A DNA stretch of 64,000 nucleotides from Terriglobia bacterium (GTDB taxonomy: Bacteria; Acidobacteriota; UBA6911). The stretch spans positions 1-64,000 of the forward strand of contig JAIQGI010000034.1 of NCBI GenBank assembly GCA_020072565.1. Reading direction: 5' to 3'. Shown here one piece after another: positions 29,488 to 38,181 of the stretch. The notes beneath the pieces were generated by a model. It saw only the letters and a list, made by a program, of their open reading frames with translations, searched no databases and had not been told where the DNA came from. Made by a program: the position numbers and the translations under genes. Each line of letters begins with the position of its first letter. Positions within the stretch are counted from its first letter, which is position 1.

Positions 29488-30579
29488 ATGCGTGCACTTT
29501 CCACATTTGCGCTATTGTGGTCTCTCACGGGACCGGTCTTTGGCGGCCAGGGCGGTGCCAACTTTCCGAACCTGACGGAAGGGGATTATGTCATCGAGAA
29601 CTTCAAGTTCGTGAGTGGCGAGACCCTGCCGCAGCTGAGGCTTCATTACACCACGATTGGAATGCCGGCGAAGGATGCATCGGGCGTGGTGCAGAATGCG
29701 GTGCTGATCATGCACGGCACCACCGGCAACGGCCGGAGTTTCCTTCCGAACAACCAGTTCGCAGGCGTGCTGTTTCGCACCGGACAACTCCTGGACGCAT
29801 CCAGGTATTACATCATCCTGCCCGACGCCATCGGGCACGGCAGGTCGAGCAAACCGAGCGACGGACTGCACATGCGCTTCCCGCATTACACCTATGACGA
29901 TATGGTGGCGGCGCAATATCAAATGCTGACCAGGCATCTGGGCGTGAACCACATGCGGCTGATCATGGGCACGTCCATGGGCGGCATGATGTCGTGGGTC
30001 TGGGGCTACATGTATCCGGACTTCATGGATGCGCTGATGCCCCTGGCTAGTCTGCCGGTCGAAATCGCAGGCCGCAACCGCATGATGCGCAAGATGATGA
30101 TCGACTCGATACGAAATGACCCGGAATGGAAAGACGGTGAATACCAGAGCCCGCCGCGCCGCGGCCTGATCGGCGCCATCAACGTGATGCTCTTCATGGT
30201 CAGCAGTCCGTTGCAGTGGCAGAAGGCGGCCCCTACCCGGGTGGCAGCCGAGGCGTTCCTGGAGAGCAGAACCAACGCTTATCTGAAATCGCTGGATGCG
30301 AACGACATGATCTATCAGTACGACGCGTCCCGTGATTACAACCCGGCGCCGCACCTGGAAGAAATCAGGGCGCCGCTCTATGCCATCAACTCCGCCGATG
30401 ATCAGGTCAACCCGCCGGAACTCGGCATCCTGGACAAGGAAATCAAACGCGTCAAGCGCGGCCGTTACATTCTGATCCCGATCAGCGACCAGACCAGCGG
30501 GCACGGCACCCACTCGAATCCCGCAATCTGGGGTAAGTATCTGGGCGAGCTGCTGGCCGGATCCGGCAAGAGACCATGA
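29488..30579 (+). CDS. Exported alpha/beta hydrolase, MetX (homoserine O-acetyltransferase)-like
   Basis: A 363-residue protein with a signal peptide (residues 1-19). The alpha/beta fold shows the oxyanion and nucleophile regions: LIMHGTTGNGRSF, PDAIGHGRSSKPSD, and the nucleophile elbow MGTSMGGMMSW. A late Asp (NSADDQVNPP) and His (TSGHGTHSN) complete the triad. The length and order are those of MetX-family acyltransferases/hydrolases. Export argues against a role in methionine synthesis; a hydrolase acting on small esters is more likely. Substrate unknown. Confidence 0.72.
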   Translation: MRALSTFALLWSLTGPVFGGQGGANFPNLTEGDYVIENFKFVSGETLPQLRLHYTTIGMPAKDASGVVQNAVLIMHGTTGNGRSFLPNNQFAGVLFRTGQLLDASRYYIILPDAIGHGRSSKPSDGLHMRFPHYTYDDMVAAQYQMLTRHLGVNHMRLIMGTSMGGMMSWVWGYMYPDFMDALMPLASLPVEIAGRNRMMRKMMIDSIRNDPEWKDGEYQSPPRRGLIGAINVMLFMVSSPLQWQKAAPTRVAAEAFLESRTNAYLKSLDANDMIYQYDASRDYNPAPHLEEIRAPLYAINSADDQVNPPELGILDKEIKRVKRGRYILIPISDQTSGHGTHSNPAIWGKYLGELLAGSGKRP

Positions 30580-30643
30580 AGGCAGAGGCGAACGAGCAGG
30601 CCACGAAGCTCAACCGAACCGCGAAATCGCAGAGGATGTGATT

Positions 30644-31291
30644 ATGCAGAAACCCCCGTTTGAGGTGATCAAGGAACTTGAGGGATGGACGCTGTTCTGG
30701 GCTCGGCTGGAGTTGGTGTCCGGCGGAGGAGCGCAGTTGGCCGCCCTGCGCTCCGAAGTGGTTCGCAAGATCCGGGCCCGGCTGACGATGGAGAGTCTTG
30801 CCGGCCACCCGACCGTGAATGCTCTGCGCAAGCTGTTTCGGGCGGCGGGCTGCGATCCCACGCGTTATCGTCCGTCCTCGGAAGCTCTGTTGCGCAGAGT
30901 TCTGAAAGGGGAGGAGTTGCCGGCGCTGCACCCGCTTGTCGACATCAACAACTGCTTGTCCGCGGATCTGGCGGTACCTTGTTGCGTTATGCGCGAAGGC
31001 ACCTTCACGCCGCCGCTTGTTTTCCGGGCCGGGCGGGAGGGGGAGAGCTACGAGTCCTTGCGCGGTCCCTTCAACCCGGCGGGCAAGCCGCTATTGACCG
31101 ACGCTCTCGGCGCCCTCGACGCACCCATCACCGGAAACGAGAGGGTCAAAATCGTTCCGGAAACAGAGATCGCCTGGCTGGTGGCTTATCTTCCCGAGCA
31201 GGCAGTGACCGCTGAGTCGGCGCGCGATGCACTTCTACAGCTTCTGGAAGCGGCTCCCGTAGCGCGGGCTTCCCAGTTCTCTGCGTCCTGA
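30644..31291 (+). CDS. B3/B4 tRNA-binding-domain protein
   Basis: A 215-residue protein from ATG 30644 (AGAGG seven bases before). Its features match the B3/4 domain of the phenylalanyl-tRNA synthetase beta chain found alone in many bacteria: HPTVNALRKLFRAAGCDPTRYRPSSEALLRRVLKG, then LVDINNCLSADLAVPC and ITGNERVKIVPETEIAWLVAY. Free-standing relatives are thought to bind or edit tRNA or amino acids; the editing residues cannot be checked here. It lies 64 bases after the MetX-like gene. Confidence 0.72.
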   Translation: MQKPPFEVIKELEGWTLFWARLELVSGGGAQLAALRSEVVRKIRARLTMESLAGHPTVNALRKLFRAAGCDPTRYRPSSEALLRRVLKGEELPALHPLVDINNCLSADLAVPCCVMREGTFTPPLVFRAGREGESYESLRGPFNPAGKPLLTDALGALDAPITGNERVKIVPETEIAWLVAYLPEQAVTAESARDALLQLLEAAPVARASQFSAS

Positions 31292-31320
31292 ACGGCTTTA
31301 AATTGAGCAGGTGGCAAGAA

Positions 31321-31380
31321 ACGCCAGGGCGCGAAGACGCAAGGAGATCAGTTTTTCCTGGCGGTTTCGCGCCCTGGCGT
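31321..31380. repeat. Palindromic repeat, GCCAGGGCGCG family
   Basis: ACGCCAGGGCGCGAA (31321-31335) and TTCGCGCCCTGGCGT (31366-31380) are perfectly complementary over 15 bases, 30-base loop. It lies between convergent genes and can double as a terminator. Confidence 0.8.
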
Positions 31381-31397
31381 TCTGCCGGTCTTTAGGA

Positions 31398-33062
31398 CTA
31401 TGGCTTTATCTGAATCAGAACAGACTGCAGGATGGCCTTGGTCTTCTCATCCTGTACGAAGGCCGCAACCGAGAGATCCTTCGGGTCGATCGCATACTTC
31501 TTTTCAGTGAAGGTGAAGGTGTTGCCGCGATGGCCGCCCGCTTCGTATTCGTCGAGGTGTTTTTTTATCGCGGCGCTGATGGCATCGAGATCGAAATCCC
31601 AGGTGCAGGTTTGGGACTCTTTGGATTTGATGCTGACGCCGGTGCCATCGGTGCCGGCCATGCTGCGCACGACCATCGGATGAAAGCGGACGCCATTCTC
31701 GCCCGTGTAGCGCAGCTTTCCCTCTACCAGCACGATATGGAGCTTGAGGTCGGGAGATTCACTCGTCACCTTGTCCACGACGACACTGGTCTTGACCGTA
31801 CTGCCGCTCATCACCGCATTGAGATTCAGTCTTGCCCCTGCGGGAACTTCTAACTTCTTCTCGATTTCCTTCGTGATTCGATCATATACGCCTTTCGTTG
31901 CGTTCCTCGCGCCGCCGCCTACAGTAGTCGCTCCATCGATAGCAAGTGTCGGGACCCCCCTCTCGGCATAATACTTGAACCGTGCCGTTGTCTGCGGGGT
32001 GGTCATGGGATCGGGTTGGGGAATGTGCTCGTGGTACATGATCACGACCAGTTCCCGGGTGCTATATCTCTCTCGCGCCAGATCGGCGGCCAGATCGGCC
32101 GCGACACACGGCGGGCAGCCCGAGCCGGTGAAGACCTCGGCGAGCACGACGCGATCAGTGCGCTTGGCCGAAGCTTTGTAGGGCTCAACTTCAAACGGCG
32201 GTGGGTTGAGTTCCACATACTTCGTGTCCAGCGTCTCTTCGAGCCCGGCCAAGGATCCGTTGTGAGACTTGGCGTAGAGTGTGTTCAATGCCTGGCGCGC
32301 GGCTATTGGCATCTTGGCGGCTGCTGCCGCATTGATGTAGGCCGCGAGCGCATTATGGCTGTCCCCGCGTTTGTTGTAGACCTCAGCAATGGCGAGAGAT
32401 GCCGTTGCGAGCTGCGGATTGGCCGCCAGCGCATCCTTGAGGCTTTTCTCAGCCGCATCGAGCTTCCCCTGCTTCAGATAAATGCGCCCCAGGGTCACCT
32501 GCAAATTGGTCTTGAGACGGCCGAGGTTCGCCTGGGGGTTTGCATTCCCACGAGCGTTCGGATTCGCCGGAGTACTCGGATTTGTCTGCGGGGGAGGATT
32601 CGCCTGCGATAGTGCTTGTTCGCCCTCGATCAGCGCCAGGCCCGCGCTCGCGAACGTTTCCGCCTCATTAAGCAGGATGCCGGCATCGCTTAGCTGGCTG
32701 CCCAAAGAGTTAAACAGGTTGGCCTTCATCTGGACCTGGGCCGGAGCCTTGTCGACGGCCTTGTAGGCTTGCTCCAGGATTCTAGCTTTTTGATCAGGGT
32801 AATTTTTGACCAGCGTATCAAAAATGGCCTGATAGGCTGAGAAGACCATCGTGCTGTCCGGAAAGTCCTTTGCGAACTTGTCCAGCGCCTCAATCTTTTT
32901 GTCGGGTTCCTTGATTGCGGCGGCCTCGGCATAAGCCTTGCGATCCGGCGCCATTTGGGGCGGAGTCCCCTGAGGCGGGTTCTGACCCGACGCCGAGACC
33001 ACAAATGCCGCCAGCACCAGAACCGGCAACAGGCTGAATAACAATCGCAATGCTTTCTTCAT
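31398..33062 (-). CDS. Exported protein with TPR repeats and thioredoxin-like CxxC domain
   Basis: A 554-residue protein from ATG 33062 (AAAGGAG 7-8 bases upstream). The signal peptide ends near VVSASGQ. Residues about 40-280 are Ala-rich helices including TPR-like units (LKTNLQVTLGRIYLKQGKLDAAEKSL), interrupted by an Asn/Pro-rich linker (residues about 158-180). Residues about 300-400 form a thioredoxin-like part with the motif GSGCPPCVAADLAAD near residue 315. The rest is a beta-rich domain. CxxC suggests a periplasmic thiol-disulfide role in folding or in making a cofactor-bound protein. It converges with the B3/B4 gene across a palindrome. Confidence 0.7.
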   Translation of the reverse strand: MKKALRLLFSLLPVLVLAAFVVSASGQNPPQGTPPQMAPDRKAYAEAAAIKEPDKKIEALDKFAKDFPDSTMVFSAYQAIFDTLVKNYPDQKARILEQAYKAVDKAPAQVQMKANLFNSLGSQLSDAGILLNEAETFASAGLALIEGEQALSQANPPPQTNPSTPANPNARGNANPQANLGRLKTNLQVTLGRIYLKQGKLDAAEKSLKDALAANPQLATASLAIAEVYNKRGDSHNALAAYINAAAAAKMPIAARQALNTLYAKSHNGSLAGLEETLDTKYVELNPPPFEVEPYKASAKRTDRVVLAEVFTGSGCPPCVAADLAADLARERYSTRELVVIMYHEHIPQPDPMTTPQTTARFKYYAERGVPTLAIDGATTVGGGARNATKGVYDRITKEIEKKLEVPAGARLNLNAVMSGSTVKTSVVVDKVTSESPDLKLHIVLVEGKLRYTGENGVRFHPMVVRSMAGTDGTGVSIKSKESQTCTWDFDLDAISAAIKKHLDEYEAGGHRGNTFTFTEKKYAIDPKDLSVAAFVQDEKTKAILQSVLIQIKP

Positions 33063-33425
33063 GGAAGCGCTCCTTTCCTCTCCGGCACGCGCAGATTGCC
33101 ACATGCTTATAGGCTATTCTCTCCGCTGACGCAAGTTGATTCAGGGGGCCCTATCTGCAATTGTCGACAATCCGGCGAAATATCGACGATTGCAGATGCG
33201 GCCCGCTTCTGTAAGGCACAATTTGCCGGGTCGCCTGTGGAAACTATGAAATGCACGGAACACAAGAAAACAGTTTCGTTTGTTTCATGGTTGCTGGTTT
33301 GGTTTTGGGCGCCAGGCTGCGCCGCGTTGTCTGTGTTGAGTTTTCGACTTTCTATCCGGCACGTTTGGCAATAAACTGTCCTTCTGTTTTGCCTTTTGCC
33401 CATTGCTGAGGATCAGGAGTCGTCC

Positions 33426-34529
33426 ATGCTTCGAGATGCCTGCAAGCACGGCCTGCCGGTAGTGCTGCTTTTATTTGTCTCTCTTGCCGCTACCTCTTTA
33501 TCCCAGGTATCCACCGAGAAGGAGGCCAGGGATATCTTTCAAAAGTTGATCGCGGTGGCGGGAGTTTCTTTTCATGAAGACAAGGTGCGGGAGGAAATCA
33601 AGGGGCTTCTGCCCAGGGATGTGAAGCCTGTCGTGGATGAAATAGGCAACCTCGTCGTGATTCTCGGCTCCGGGAAGCCGGAGATCATGTTTATCGCGCA
33701 CATGGACGAGATCGGACTCGAGGTGACGGAGATCAGCCAGGACGGCACTCTCAAGACAAGGGTGAGGGGAGGATCTTATTCGACCATCTGGGAAAGCAAA
33801 GTCGTCAAGATCCACACGAAAACGGGTGTGTTGGACGGCATCATCGTGCCCAGGAAGAGCTATCGGGAACAAACTCCCGCCGACCATTCCGGCAACGATC
33901 TGGTTGTGTACGTCGGTTCAAACAGCAAGGCGGCGACCGAAGCCCTCGGAATTGCACAGGGAGACTTTATCGTCCAGCCGAAGAGAATTATTTCCCTCGG
34001 TAAGTATAAGACGGCCGCAGGTTCGACGGACGACCGGGGCGGCTGCACCGCCCAAATTCTCGCGCTTCGGCGGCTCATGGGAAAAACTCTGCCCAAGACC
34101 GTGGGCTTTGCCTGGGTAGTACAGGAAGAAACGGGCCTGAGCGGTTCTCGCGGGCTGACGAAGACGTATTCGCCCAAATATGTCCTTGCCGTCGACACGT
34201 TCGTCTCGTCGGACGCCCCCTTTGATCCCAAAAACATCGGCTACGCGCCCCTCGGAAAAGGTGCAGTGCTCAGGGTTTTCGACAACAGCAACATCACTCC
34301 CCCTGATGTGTTCGACAGGATCAGAAGAATCGCTGAGGTCCGAAAGATCCCTGTGCAGTGGGGGATCACGAGCGGAGGCAACGACGGATCCGTTTTCCTG
34401 GCGGAGGGGTCGATCGATGTCCCGCTGTCCTGGCCGGGAATCTACTCCCATTCCTACGTGTCGGTGATGGACATCCGGGACATGCTTGCCCTGTCTGATC
34501 TGATTGTCGGGATTTCGGAGTCTTTCTGA
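33426..34529 (+). CDS. Exported M42-family metalloaminopeptidase
   Basis: A 367-residue protein from ATG 33426 (CAGGAG six bases before). The signal peptide (about 1-27) makes it unusual, as most M42 enzymes are cytosolic. Metal ligands and base are visible: HMDE (H92-D94), TDDRGGC, QEETGLSG with the catalytic Glu pair, VLAVDT and the final SHSYVSVMD. All these are the M42 set, so the enzyme should bind two metals and act as an aminopeptidase. A degenerate paralog follows 31 bases downstream on the same strand. Confidence 0.85.
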   Translation: MLRDACKHGLPVVLLLFVSLAATSLSQVSTEKEARDIFQKLIAVAGVSFHEDKVREEIKGLLPRDVKPVVDEIGNLVVILGSGKPEIMFIAHMDEIGLEVTEISQDGTLKTRVRGGSYSTIWESKVVKIHTKTGVLDGIIVPRKSYREQTPADHSGNDLVVYVGSNSKAATEALGIAQGDFIVQPKRIISLGKYKTAAGSTDDRGGCTAQILALRRLMGKTLPKTVGFAWVVQEETGLSGSRGLTKTYSPKYVLAVDTFVSSDAPFDPKNIGYAPLGKGAVLRVFDNSNITPPDVFDRIRRIAEVRKIPVQWGITSGGNDGSVFLAEGSIDVPLSWPGIYSHSYVSVMDIRDMLALSDLIVGISESF

Positions 34530-34560
34530 CAGGCGGCACTTTTCCCAGGCGGAGGAGCAG

Positions 34561-35649
34561 GTGAATATCTTCAAACATCCTTTGTCATGCATCGTCTTTC
34601 TTATCATGTGTACTTGCGCGGCCTCGGCGCAGCAGGCCGCCCCGAAGCTCAAAGACGCCTTTGTCAGATATGCAAGTGTGCAGGCGGTCACAGGTCGCGA
34701 GTCGCAGTTCATCGGGTTTCTGAAAAGCCAACTCCCAGCCGGCGCCAAATCCGAAATAGACAACATGGGCAACCTGACCGTGCAGATCGGCGACACTGCT
34801 CCTCAGCTTCTGGTGGTCACGGCGGTGGATGAGCCCGGCTTTCTTGTAACGGATATTACCGACGACGGCTATTTGAGAGTCACATCTCCGGGCGGAAGAG
34901 CGCCGAGCACGCTGTTTATTCAGTTCCACGAAGGACACTATGTAGATATCGCGGCCAGGGGCGGGGTGATCCACGGCGTGGTTGCGCTTCCGTCCTCCCA
35001 CCTGGTCAGAGGACGCAGGGAGAACCTGACGCTGGATCGCTTTCTGATCGACATCGGCGCGCGTTCCCGGCAGGAGGCACTGGCGACGGGAGTGCAGATA
35101 CTCGACCCGGTGACCGCGGTAAAAGACATTGCCTCTCTCGCGGAAAATCGCCTCGCCGGTCCGATGTTGAGCCGCAAATTTGGAGCCTTCGCACTCCTGG
35201 AAGCGCTGAAGGGATACGGTGTGAAGGCAGGCAAGAGTGTTGTTTTTGCCTGGACTACCCAGAGCGGGATGAGCAACTCGGGGGTGGCTCGACTGGCGCG
35301 GAGGTTCTCTCCCAGACAGGTGCTGGTAGTGGGAGGGTTTCAGCGCTCCGCCGCCCGTGACGCCAAGGAACCATCAGAAATCCTCGACAGCGGCGTCCTG
35401 GTTCCGGACGGAACCTCGCCGGGCGGCGCGAGCCAGCTTCTTCGCTCATCCACGGCTGTTGCAGGACCGGGGATTAAACTCACGCCTGCGCCGGCCGGCG
35501 CGCTTCCGGAAGCCCGGGCCTTCACAGCAAACGCCGATGTATTTGCTGCGGCTATTCCCGTCGCATATCCCGGCAGCCTGGTTGAGACGATCGACCTGGA
35601 CGACCTGCAGCAGTTGATTGAATTCATAAAAATCGTCGTCGGCCTGTAG
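34561..35649 (+). CDS. M42-like protein without metal ligands
   Basis: A 362-residue protein from GTG 34561, chosen because GGAGGAG lies just upstream and the following residues form a signal peptide (SCIVFLIMCTCAASAQ). The fold and order follow the gene at 33426, but the metal motifs are lost: HMDE is replaced by TAVDEPG, DDRGGC by AENRLAGP and QEETGL by TTQSGM. It is probably non-catalytic, perhaps a partner of the upstream enzyme. The pair repeats the active-plus-inactive pattern seen in the M16 operon. Confidence 0.75.
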   Translation: MNIFKHPLSCIVFLIMCTCAASAQQAAPKLKDAFVRYASVQAVTGRESQFIGFLKSQLPAGAKSEIDNMGNLTVQIGDTAPQLLVVTAVDEPGFLVTDITDDGYLRVTSPGGRAPSTLFIQFHEGHYVDIAARGGVIHGVVALPSSHLVRGRRENLTLDRFLIDIGARSRQEALATGVQILDPVTAVKDIASLAENRLAGPMLSRKFGAFALLEALKGYGVKAGKSVVFAWTTQSGMSNSGVARLARRFSPRQVLVVGGFQRSAARDAKEPSEILDSGVLVPDGTSPGGASQLLRSSTAVAGPGIKLTPAPAGALPEARAFTANADVFAAAIPVAYPGSLVETIDLDDLQQLIEFIKIVVGL

Positions 35650-35683
35650 CTTCACCAGCCGGGTCGCTGTTTCCGGACGCTTG

Positions 35684-36781
35684 TCAATCGGTCGATTTTT
35701 CGGCGCGGTAGCCTGTGCGCGCGCGGACTTTGGCCCCGGACACATCGACTTTGACCCGGAGGCGGCGAAAGGAGCCATCGCGTTTCTGGTTGGCCGGGTA
35801 ATAGCAAAGAGTGTACTGGCGGCGCAACTCCGTGGCAATTTGCGAGAAAGCGTCCTTGAGACTGACGATGGTCTCGGCGTGATAGAGCCTGCCGCCGCTG
35901 TGGCTGCTCAGATTGCCTAGATACTTGACGGCGCGACCATACAGTGTGCTGAAGCTGACGTACCCCGGTGGCAGGGGCACGTGGAAGCGGTCGGACATGC
36001 CGTCTTTCCTGGTATCGTACTGAATCGCGTAGACGAGTACATCGGATTTTTCGATCGTGGCCAGAGTGTCCGCCGAACCCGCCTCCAAACTCTCGTTATC
36101 CACGCCGTCTGTAAAGAGCACAATCGCCTTGCGCCCTGGAACACGGCTGAGGCGCCTTTTCGTGACAAGGTTCAGCGCGTCGTACAGCCGGGTCCTGCTG
36201 CCCGTGTTGTGTGCCCGGAGTATGGATTGGCGCAGCCGGGCACGGTCCACGGTAAAGTCTGAATCAAAGTAAACCTCACTGTCAAAAGACACGATCATGA
36301 GGCGGTCTTGCGGTCGCAACGCGTCCACAAAAACAGATGCAGCATTCTGCATTTCTTCGAGCTTGAAGTGCGTGCTGCCCGAACTGTCGATCATGAGAAC
36401 CACGTTGAATGGGTCAACTTCGGGAATGAGTCTCTCGATCTTCTGCTCCACCCCATTTTCGAAAACGTGAAAGTCCGATTCCTTCAGATCCGGAATGTAG
36501 TTCCCCTTGCTGTCGGCGACAATCACAGGCACAGTGACCAGCGAGACATCCACCTTGATGATCTGCCTGCCGATTTCCTGCCTTCGTCCCGATAAAACGC
36601 GTGCGCTCCCGCCTGCCGGCAAGGCAGTGACCGCGGGATAGTCTCCCATGCCAGCATAGAGAGGCCGTGAGCCCCTCAGGAGTGCGAGGAAGGGAGTTGC
36701 GAGCAGGGCAATGAAAACGAGATGCGCCATGGCGGTTGCGACCGGCCGAATGCGCAATTGCGTCAAGCTGTTGCTTTTCAC
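35684..36781 (-). CDS. VWA-domain protein of the Acidobacteria-type family
   Basis: A 365-residue protein with a hydrophobic N-terminal segment (HLVFIALLATPFLALL). The VWFA domain starts after VDVSLVTVPVIVADSKGNYI and contains the MIDAS pattern DSSGST (near residue 130), plus VLFTDGVDN. These features and the lead sequence (FHVFENGVEQKI) define the VWFA-related family that is greatly expanded in Acidobacteriota, and support the taxonomic guess. The function in this family is unknown; metal-dependent protein binding outside the cytoplasm is likely. Confidence 0.85.
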   Translation of the reverse strand: MKSNSLTQLRIRPVATAMAHLVFIALLATPFLALLRGSRPLYAGMGDYPAVTALPAGGSARVLSGRRQEIGRQIIKVDVSLVTVPVIVADSKGNYIPDLKESDFHVFENGVEQKIERLIPEVDPFNVVLMIDSSGSTHFKLEEMQNAASVFVDALRPQDRLMIVSFDSEVYFDSDFTVDRARLRQSILRAHNTGSRTRLYDALNLVTKRRLSRVPGRKAIVLFTDGVDNESLEAGSADTLATIEKSDVLVYAIQYDTRKDGMSDRFHVPLPPGYVSFSTLYGRAVKYLGNLSSHSGGRLYHAETIVSLKDAFSQIATELRRQYTLCYYPANQKRDGSFRRLRVKVDVSGAKVRARTGYRAEKSTD

Positions 36782-37255
36782 TAGTATTTTCGAAGCTCCA
36801 ACCTGAATCAGTCTACAATCATACCGATCGGCGTAGCCAACCTAAAATGTGTCGGCGCCGTTTACAATGCCGTTGTAGCGCTAACTCCTGCATTGAGTGG
36901 CGTTAACATTCTCCCGGTCTGGTTGTCCCGCCGGCCGGTGTCGGAGTCTTTTACAATCCTTCAATTCGCACCGGGCAGCAACCTGCCGATTTTGCCTTGC
37001 CAAGCAACTCACTAAGCCCAATGAATGCAGTGCGCTACGGGCCCATTCGGGAGATGCCGCGCCTTCAGCTTGCTTTTGTGGCCCCCGAATTGCCAATAAC
37101 CAACGTGGCAGCTTAGCAAACAGCTTTCGACAACGCAGCATTCCCCCCGAGCTGCCTTCTTCGAATAGCCCAGTTGGCGGCTGAACGCGTGACAAGCAGG
37201 CGCGCTGCTTGTCACGCGGTTCAAACCTTGTACCTCCGATCCGTCGAGGAAGGTC
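36782..37255. other. Intergenic region with one strong hairpin
   Basis: The gap of 474 bases lies between the VWA and matrixin genes, which diverge. Apart from the hairpin at 37186-37218 no structured element or gene was recognised. Short open frames on both strands between 36881 and 37195 have no family and no ribosome-binding site. Confidence 0.5.
37186..37218 (+). promoter_or_regulatory. Perfect 14-bp hairpin in the leader of the matrixin gene
   Basis: CGCGTGACAAGCAG (37186-37199) pairs with CTGCTTGTCACGCG (37205-37218), loop GCGCG. It ends 38 bases before ATG 37256. No T-run follows, so it is not a simple terminator; a protein binding site or an mRNA structure is likely. Confidence 0.6.
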
Positions 37256-38098
37256 ATGAAAGTGATCGCAAGCATCTCCCTGATTGCCTTGTCACTTGTT
37301 TTCTTTCCTGCTCCTGACGCGTCGGCTTTGACCGTCGTAGCCAGTTTCATTGGGGGCAATCCGCCTGCCAACGCGGCCGGCGGTGGCAACCTGCAGGATA
37401 TTGTGAATGCAGCGGCTCGGATTTGGGAATCGGCCTATTCTGATCCGATCGCAATTACTCTCTACTTCGGGTGGGCTCCGGTTGGCGACGCCGGGACTCA
37501 CGCTCTGGTCGAACAGGGCGGCACCCCGAATCGGGAAATTATCGGAGTCATCCTTTTTGACAACAGCGGCTCGGTCCCCTATTATCTGGATCCGACCCCG
37601 GATTCCAACGAGGAGTACGAACTCCGCACGGAGCAGTACCAAAATCTGGGCGGCGGTTTCATCAATGTGGCGCAGGTTTTCAGCAGTCCGGTTGGGGATG
37701 CTGTCGGGCATACCGACCTGCTGACGGTGGTTCTTCATGAAATCGGGCATGCCATGGGTCTGTGCGCCGCCAACCTGTCGTTCGTAGAGGCTGCGGGGCA
37801 GGGCGTCATCCGCATCAACCCCGGCCGTCCCTATGCGGGAACAGTAATTCCGCTCGCGACCAACAAGGCCGGCATCACATCACACTTTGACCCCCTGAAA
37901 ATCACCTACGGTTCTGTGATGGCAGGGATCAGCGGCGACGAACGCAGGATAACGTCCGCACTGGATATCCTTGCCAATGCACAAATAAGCGGCTTCACGA
38001 TAGAGAGCACCAATCCGACCCAATTCACCCAATCCAGGGTATCGCCCTCTCGCGGCGCCGGCCGCATCGAAGCGGGCTTGCGGGTGGAGCGCAAATAG
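37256..38098 (+). CDS. Exported matrixin-like metalloprotease
   Basis: A 280-residue exported protein (signal peptide about 1-24). The zinc motif HEIGHAMGL gives H161, E162 and H165. The third ligand of standard metzincins (ten residues after the first His) is absent because the position reads Ala; H210 in ITSHFDP may replace it. A Met-turn is possible at SVMAG (about 221). The surrounding beta-rich fold is compatible with a matrixin-like catalytic domain. Activity is probable but not proven. It is alone, with a strong hairpin in its leader. Confidence 0.68.
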   Translation: MKVIASISLIALSLVFFPAPDASALTVVASFIGGNPPANAAGGGNLQDIVNAAARIWESAYSDPIAITLYFGWAPVGDAGTHALVEQGGTPNREIIGVILFDNSGSVPYYLDPTPDSNEEYELRTEQYQNLGGGFINVAQVFSSPVGDAVGHTDLLTVVLHEIGHAMGLCAANLSFVEAAGQGVIRINPGRPYAGTVIPLATNKAGITSHFDPLKITYGSVMAGISGDERRITSALDILANAQISGFTIESTNPTQFTQSRVSPSRGAGRIEAGLRVERK

Positions 38099-38181
38099 CA
38101 GATAATCATCAAAAGGGTTATCCGTGCCGGGATGCCAGGAAACCTGGGTTTAGTCGCGGCCGCGTGTCTCGGCGGCCCAAG

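Noticed and set aside
36881-37195. Short open frames on both strands between the VWA and matrixin genes
   Set aside because: No ribosome-binding site, no family and overlapping on opposite strands; one is expected by chance in GC-rich DNA.
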